Under the pieces are notes generated by a model. It saw only the letters and a list, made by a program, of their open reading frames with translations, was not told where the DNA came from and ran no database searches. A stretch of DNA of 64,000 nucleotides from Colwellia sp. (GTDB lineage Bacteria; Pseudomonadota; Gammaproteobacteria; Enterobacterales; Alteromonadaceae), in the NCBI GenBank assembly GCA_013215295.1, contig JABSOZ010000005.1, forward strand, positions 338,592 through 402,591. Reading direction: 5' to 3'. Made by a program: the position numbers and the translations under genes. This document shows positions 58,805 to 64,000 of this stretch, one piece after another; the first letter of the stretch is position 1; every line of letters begins with the position of its first letter.

Positions 58805-60169
58805 TTAGTAAATTTTACCTTTAGCACGTACTTTACTCATGTCGATGCGTGTTGGTGTCATACTGCCATCAACTAAACCTTGAGTCGCTACTGATAACGA
58901 TTCAATAACTTTGTACATTGAATCTAGGTCGAGGCTACTTATATCGTCAGACGTTTGATGATAATGCTGATCTTTATCAAGCTGTGTGCTGCTAAAGCTA
59001 TGAGCAGGTACACCTAACCTTGCAAGTGTCGCATTATCAGAACGATAGAATAAACCTTGTTCAGGATAAGGGTCTTCATAAACTTCAGTATTATTAGCTT
59101 TCAAACTAGCGTTTAGCAATTCGCCTAAATTAGAGCGTTCCATTCCTGTCATCCATAGAGTACCAGCACCAAATTTAGATGGCTTACCTATCATTTCAAT
59201 ATTGATCATAGCAACAACATCATCAGGATTTAATTGTTGTGAGAAGTATTTAGAACCAAAACCGCCAATTTCTTCAGCGGTGAAAGTGCTAAACATTAAC
59301 GTTCGTTTGTTGTCGCCTTTGCTTGCGAAATGTTGTGCAAGGTTAATTACCGCTGAAGTACCTGAAGCATCGTCATCGGCGCCGTTAAACACTTCTTTAC
59401 CATCAGGTGTAACACCTAAATGATCGTAATGAGATGAATACAAAACCGTTTCATTTGCTGTTTTCGTATTCTTGGCTGTACCTGGTAAAACAGCAACAAT
59501 ATTTGTTAATTCTTTTTCTGTAATACTTATCGTCGCATTTACATCAATAGAGGTTATTTTATTGTCATCGGCTAAAACCATAACAATTGCCCCTTGATGA
59601 TCTAAGCTAAGCTTAGTTAAACCGCGTTGAAAGTACCCTTTGTAGCCAGCAAACATTTTAGCGTGAGCAGAATGGATGATTACTAAGTGCTGACCGCCAG
59701 CATTATTCATTGCTCCAAGTGATTTACGCATATCGTCAGCTTCACCAATAATATGGATTTCTACATCTTCAATATTTTTCCATGAAAGTGTAGCTATCGT
59801 ACTGGCCATAGCTAAACTTTCTTCAGCAATAGCTATACCATTTAACGTAACGGTTAAACTCTCAGGCACGATGCTAGTCACTTTAAATGTTTGTTTGAAG
59901 TCTTTATTTCCCTCAAGCGGGCTTAAACCAATTTCAGTGAAACGTTGGCTAATATACTCACCCGCTTTATCTATTTCAGGTGAAAAGCTAGCCCGTCCTT
60001 TTAAATCGTCACTAGCAAGGTAAGTGATATCTTTAATTACTTGTATCGAGGTCATTTTAGCAATTTTAGCGTCGGGGACTGCTGGTTCACTACATGCTGA
60101 AAGAAGTGCTACTCCTGCGAAAAGTGCTAACGTTAATCTACTTTTTTTAAGGCTTTTTTTTATTATCAT
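58805..60169 (-). CDS. M28-family zinc metallopeptidase, predicted lipoprotein
   Basis: A 454-residue secreted aminopeptidase-like enzyme. The lipoprotein signal reads TLALFAGVALLSACSEP, with the cysteine near residue 26. A PA-like insert (about 130-220) precedes the M28 catalytic domain (about 240-430). Zinc ligands are His in SSHYDHLG, Asp in NGADDDASGTSA, Glu-Glu in FTAEEIGGFGS and His in PAHSFSS. The usual Asp of NxDMxG is Glu here (MINIEMIGK). It lies 15 bases downstream of the YaeQ gene on the same strand. Confidence 0.9.
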   Translation of the reverse strand: MIIKKSLKKSRLTLALFAGVALLSACSEPAVPDAKIAKMTSIQVIKDITYLASDDLKGRASFSPEIDKAGEYISQRFTEIGLSPLEGNKDFKQTFKVTSIVPESLTVTLNGIAIAEESLAMASTIATLSWKNIEDVEIHIIGEADDMRKSLGAMNNAGGQHLVIIHSAHAKMFAGYKGYFQRGLTKLSLDHQGAIVMVLADDNKITSIDVNATISITEKELTNIVAVLPGTAKNTKTANETVLYSSHYDHLGVTPDGKEVFNGADDDASGTSAVINLAQHFASKGDNKRTLMFSTFTAEEIGGFGSKYFSQQLNPDDVVAMINIEMIGKPSKFGAGTLWMTGMERSNLGELLNASLKANNTEVYEDPYPEQGLFYRSDNATLARLGVPAHSFSSTQLDKDQHYHQTSDDISSLDLDSMYKVIESLSVATQGLVDGSMTPTRIDMSKVRAKGKIY

Positions 60170-60184
60170 TATTATTTTCCTTCG

Positions 60185-60718
60185 TTATTGTAATGTTGTT
60201 GTTTCAATTAAAAGTGTTTCATCGCCAGCGGTTAACCACAACTGATTGTCTTGAATGCTGCACTGAAACTCCATTGAACGACCAGCAAGTTTTGCTAATG
60301 CATCACAAGTCTCTTGGCTAACCAATTCGACAGAAAGTTTATTGAATAAGCGTAATTTATTTTGTGATTGTTTCCACCATGTCTCAGCACTACTTCCGTA
60401 GGTATAAAGAATTACTTTTTGAGCACGGTTACATGCTTTCTTTAGACGTTTCTCATCAGGTTGGCCAAGTTCTATCCATAATTCAATGACCTCAGAATAA
60501 TTTATTTGCCAAATCGCCGCTTCTTCTTCATCACTGACACCTTTGCCAAATTGTAAATACTCGTTCGCGTTTAAGATGAAAGCTAATAAACGAACCATCA
60601 TACGAATATCAGTTTCTGAAGGATGCTGGGCAATGGTTAAATTGAGAGTATCGTAGTAGTTTCTGTCCATATCTGACAGATGTATAGTGGCTTTATTAAT
60701 TGTTGCTTTAAGTGCCAT
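60185..60718 (-). CDS. yaeQ: YaeQ family protein
   Basis: A 177-residue protein with the YaeQ pattern: MALKATINKATIHLSDMDRNYYDTLNLTIAQHPSETDIRMMVRLLAF, then AIWQINYSEVIELWIELGQPDEKRLKKAC and a short C-terminal domain. YaeQ has a PD-(D/E)XK-like fold and was first described as an RfaH suppressor-type factor; its real role is unsettled. It follows the RRF_GI-type gene by 73 bases and precedes the M28 peptidase gene. Confidence 0.92.
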   Translation of the reverse strand: MALKATINKATIHLSDMDRNYYDTLNLTIAQHPSETDIRMMVRLLAFILNANEYLQFGKGVSDEEEAAIWQINYSEVIELWIELGQPDEKRLKKACNRAQKVILYTYGSSAETWWKQSQNKLRLFNKLSVELVSQETCDALAKLAGRSMEFQCSIQDNQLWLTAGDETLLIETTTLQ

Positions 60719-60791
60719 GATTTTCCGTAGTTTAAGTTGTTTTTATCCCCCTTATAATACCTTTTCTATGTAATGGAAGACAGGTGATAAT

Positions 60792-61178
60792 TTACAATTC
60801 CTCAGACCACTCTAATTCATCAATAACTTTTCGTGCTTCAGCTATCGTACAATCTGTTCGAGCCATTAATTGATTGATGGTAATATCCGGTTTTAATTTT
60901 GCAATTCTTATCAATTCTTCATGACTGAGTGCTTGTCTTTGATTTATTAAATAACTTACCAGCCATTGCCAACTAGGTTCTTCCGATAGTTGTATGAATG
61001 CCACTACTTGCTCTAATTGTTCAAAGGTAGCCTTTAGTTGCCAATTGCGTGAACGACCAATTCTATAAAGTTCACAACCACATTCTCTGATGCCTGCTTT
61101 CAAGGCATAAGCTTTCATTACCTTACGAAGTAGGGAAGGAAGGTTAATTGTAGGTATATGACTGGGTGATGTTTTCAT
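60792..61178 (-). CDS. small cytoplasmic protein, probable RRF_GI family
   Basis: A 128-residue protein. The N-terminal part (INLPSLLRKVMKAYALKAGIRECGCELYRIGRSRNWQLKATFEQLEQVVAFI) looks like the family called RRF_GI or ribosome recycling factor family protein in Vibrio and Shewanella, which is unrelated in sequence to frr. The C-terminal part (DITINQLMARTDCTIAEARKVIDELEW) resembles a helix-turn-helix. The family name is from memory, and no function is established. Same strand as yaeQ. Confidence 0.6.
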   Translation of the reverse strand: MKTSPSHIPTINLPSLLRKVMKAYALKAGIRECGCELYRIGRSRNWQLKATFEQLEQVVAFIQLSEEPSWQWLVSYLINQRQALSHEELIRIAKLKPDITINQLMARTDCTIAEARKVIDELEWSEEL

Positions 61179-61213
61179 GAGAAAAAATAACTTTACGAGA
61201 GAACCTAAAATAG

Positions 61214-61237
61214 AAAAAACCAGCGAAGTGCTGGCTT
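61214..61237 (-). terminator. intrinsic terminator of the 61261-62028 gene
   Basis: Read on the minus strand, CCAGC pairs with GCTGG around ACTTC and a TTTTTT tract follows. It lies 24 bases beyond the stop of the minus-strand gene. Confidence 0.65.
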
Positions 61238-61260
61238 AAATTGTTAAAAAAATTGGTTGA

Positions 61261-62028
61261 TTACCACTTTTTCTTCGGTTGAAATAACATATCCAAATCG
61301 TCTTCTTGGTCTTTTGCTTTTTTCGCAGCATCTTTTGCATTTGTACTTTTTAGGGCATCGGTTATTTCTTCAAGTTGGACTACAACTTCAGCTCTTTTAG
61401 TCGCAATATACTCTGACTGTAAAGGGTGAGCTGACAAAGTTTGTAAGGCCTTTTCAAAATATTGTCGAGCAGAGCCTAACATTTCTTTGTCGTATGCCAT
61501 TTTCCCGCGCTTAAGAATACTTTCTACGCCAATTTTGAGCTGCATCGCATCAAGCTTTTGATCTTCATGTGAAAATGTCTGTGCGTCTAGTGCGCCTTTC
61601 GATTGTTCTGATTTTAGTGCCATTCTTAATTTTTTTATACACTGTAAAATACTGACAAGCTGTTGTTCATTATCAGGAAGAATAAAATCTTCATCTTGGA
61701 CTGATGTTGAAGATGATAATTCTTCAGAAGCTTTTAATCTAGCTTCGATTTCATCTACTTTTCTTTTGAATGGTTTAGAATCTGGAATAATTGAACTCAT
61801 CAATTTTGCTGCATTTAAGCTGCGACGATTGAGAATATTCACAATATTTGGATTAGGTGGCAAATTAGCAAGTTGGATCATAAGCTCATCACTCTCATCC
61901 ATAATGGCTTTTTGTTTAGCCGCTTTTGTTCGCTTATCTTTTTCTTGTTTTGCTTTGTGTTGTTGAATAGAACTAACAGCTACTACAATAATGATTAATG
62001 CAATAATTAAAGCAATGATTATGCCCAT
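61261..62028 (-). CDS. membrane-anchored helical protein of unknown function
   Basis: A 255-residue protein with one N-terminal transmembrane helix (MGIIIALIIALIIIVVAVSSI). A basic coiled-coil stretch follows (QQHKAKQEKDKRTKAAKQKA), then a helical domain to about 215 with a TPR-like unit (ILKRGKMAYDKEMLGSARQYFEKALQTL). The C-terminal tail is charged (DAAKKAKDQEDDLDMLFQPKKKW). The family is not recognised, though the C-terminus looks like those found widely in Alteromonadales. It is divergent from cysB and followed by a terminator. Confidence 0.65.
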   Translation of the reverse strand: MGIIIALIIALIIIVVAVSSIQQHKAKQEKDKRTKAAKQKAIMDESDELMIQLANLPPNPNIVNILNRRSLNAAKLMSSIIPDSKPFKRKVDEIEARLKASEELSSSTSVQDEDFILPDNEQQLVSILQCIKKLRMALKSEQSKGALDAQTFSHEDQKLDAMQLKIGVESILKRGKMAYDKEMLGSARQYFEKALQTLSAHPLQSEYIATKRAEVVVQLEEITDALKSTNAKDAAKKAKDQEDDLDMLFQPKKKW

Positions 62029-63331
<1,303 letters not shown>

Positions 63332-63357
63332 TTAGTTTGTTATTTCATTGAGTACCC

Positions 63358-63390
63358 AAAAAAAGCGACTGAATTTATGTCGCTTTTTTA
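63358..63390 (+). terminator. intrinsic terminator after cysB
   Basis: AAAAAAGCGAC pairs with GTCGCTTTTTT across a 9-base loop with a T-tract. It lies 26 bases after the stop. Confidence 0.9.
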
Positions 63391-63398
63391 TGTTCATT

Positions 63399-63450
63399 AT
63401 GAACGGTCATGATTATCGTTCCAGACAAATCATAAGTACCTACATCCCTG
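63399..63450 (+). repeat. second copy of a dispersed repeat, interrupted by an IS
   Basis: 49 of 52 bases match 58640-58691 (shared core GTTCCAGACAAATCATAAGT). The copy stops at CATCCCTG, exactly where the IS inverted repeat begins, so the downstream half including the hairpin arm TGCAGG is displaced or lost. Confidence 0.8.
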
Positions 63451-64000
63451 TCTCTTGATCACAAGTGTTTGGTCTGTTGAATTGATATTAACAGTTCAGC
63501 AGACTCAATCATCTCAGCTAATTTCAACCAGCCTTGCCATAATACTTTAACCCCAACGCGACCATTTCTTTTACTATCATACCAACCCGCCAACTTTGCT
63601 ATACCATAATAAAACCAGTGAAGGGACGGTGTTTTCTCGGGTAGCGTTCGTTTTTCAACCTTTAACCACAGTAATTTCCATGTCATCTCTTTAACATAAC
63701 AGGTACAGCTAACCTCTTTTGCCAATTGACTGTCTTGCGCCATATTTTGCAGTTGTAATAATCGAACAGCAATAAAGGCTTTGATAATGGCGATACGTTG
63801 AATATTATTACTATGTTGCAACCGTAATTCTTCCACTTCTGTGCCATCGGTTTTCCATGTTGTCTGAAACTCTTCCACACGCCAACGTAATTCATAATAC
63901 CTGACAAGTTGTTGAGCCTCTTCTGCGGTATTAACTGGCTCTGTCGTTTATAAAATCCAACACAATGGGTTTTCTTGCTTACTTTCTTTTTCCTGACAAA
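63448..64000 (-). mobile_element. Tn5/IS50-like insertion sequence (IS4 family), one end, runs off the window
   Basis: The end at 63448-63466 reads CTGTCTCTTGATCACAAGT, very close to the 19-bp IS50/Tn5 end (CTGACTCTTATACACAAGT). The transposase reading frame runs inward on the minus strand and stops inside this inverted repeat, as in IS50. The other end lies beyond the window. Confidence 0.85.
63459..64000 (-). pseudogene. Tn5-like transposase, C-terminal part, with an in-frame stop
   Basis: The frame read leftward from the window edge gives QEKESKQENPLCWIL, then TAA (63948-63950), then TTEPVNTAEEAQQLVRYYEL. It continues RWRVEEFQTTWKTDGTEVEELRLQ, the YREK-type signature region with the catalytic Glu of IS4 transposases. 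It goes on through IAIIKAFIAVRLLQLQ to LHWFYYGIAKLAGWYDSKRNGRVG. In relatives the stop position is leucine (ILLTTEPV), so a single TTA-to-TAA change explains it. Apart from that stop the C-terminal frame is intact. Confidence 0.8.

Noticed and set aside
58604..58876. 90-codon plus-strand ORF after the GNAT gene
   Set aside because: It runs through the repeat cassette and the antisense end of the M28 peptidase gene, and its text is not protein-like.
63683..63907. 74-codon minus-strand ORF at the right edge
   Set aside because: Out-of-frame shadow of the Tn5-like transposase; the transposase motifs are in the other frame.

Overview
The window looks like chromosomal DNA of a low-GC marine gammaproteobacterium of the order Alteromonadales, most likely Colwellia or a close relative. 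The evidence is the gene order and protein content: the envelope cluster from map-glnD-dapD and rpsB through dnaE, accA and tilS is in the classic gammaproteobacterial order. There is also a TtpC-type TonB2 operon as in Vibrio and Shewanella relatives, DUF3301/DUF3549 next to truC, and PriC. The genus is inference. No rRNA, tRNA, CRISPR array or prophage was seen.

Layout. 1-6 kb: a MarR regulator divergent from a branched-chain 2-oxoacid dehydrogenase pair (fused E1 alpha/beta, then E2) and an aspartate/aromatic aminotransferase. 6-12 kb: minus-strand genes for a small unknown protein, a prolyl oligopeptidase lipoprotein, a degenerate metallo-beta-lactamase-fold protein, a ComFB-like protein, PriC and a TSUP permease. 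12.4-17.4 kb: a six-gene energy-transduction operon (DUF3450, TtpC-like, ExbB, ExbD, TonB, TPR protein). 17.6-21.3 kb: a 41-residue membrane miniprotein, a lone receiver domain, apt, dnaX (with a complete programmed -1 frameshift cassette) and ybaB. 21.4-26.6 kb: accessory genes (secreted phosphatase, cytoplasmic CZB chemoreceptor, DUF3301, DUF3549, truC, a small lipoprotein), with what looks like a deletion scar joining two gene remnants.

26.9-32.3 kb: dapD, glnD, map and a DsbA-like protein on the minus strand, with a 314-bp MITE-like inverted-repeat element between map and glnD. 32.7-54.1 kb: translation, isoprenoid, phospholipid, outer-membrane-assembly and lipid A genes (rpsB tsf pyrH frr uppS cdsA dxr rseP bamA skp lpxD fabZ lpxA lpxB rnhB dnaE accA tilS). 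Visible terminators after tsf, frr and skp divide it into several transcription units. Five genes in it are read from UUG and one from GUG.

54.2-64 kb: the sstT transporter, two little-known genes, an IS remnant, an EamA permease with a GNAT acetyltransferase, an M28 peptidase with YaeQ and an RRF_GI-type protein, an unknown membrane-anchored protein, and cysB. The window ends inside a Tn5/IS50-like (IS4 family) element whose transposase carries an in-frame stop. That element is inserted into a dispersed repeat with a second copy 4.8 kb away.

Most of the window is conserved housekeeping DNA. I did not find a convincing new multi-gene system. The observations most worth following are the dnaX frameshift signal, the two repeat families and the IS insertion, the remnant junction near 23.65 kb, the run of UUG starts, and a few uncharacterised small genes.
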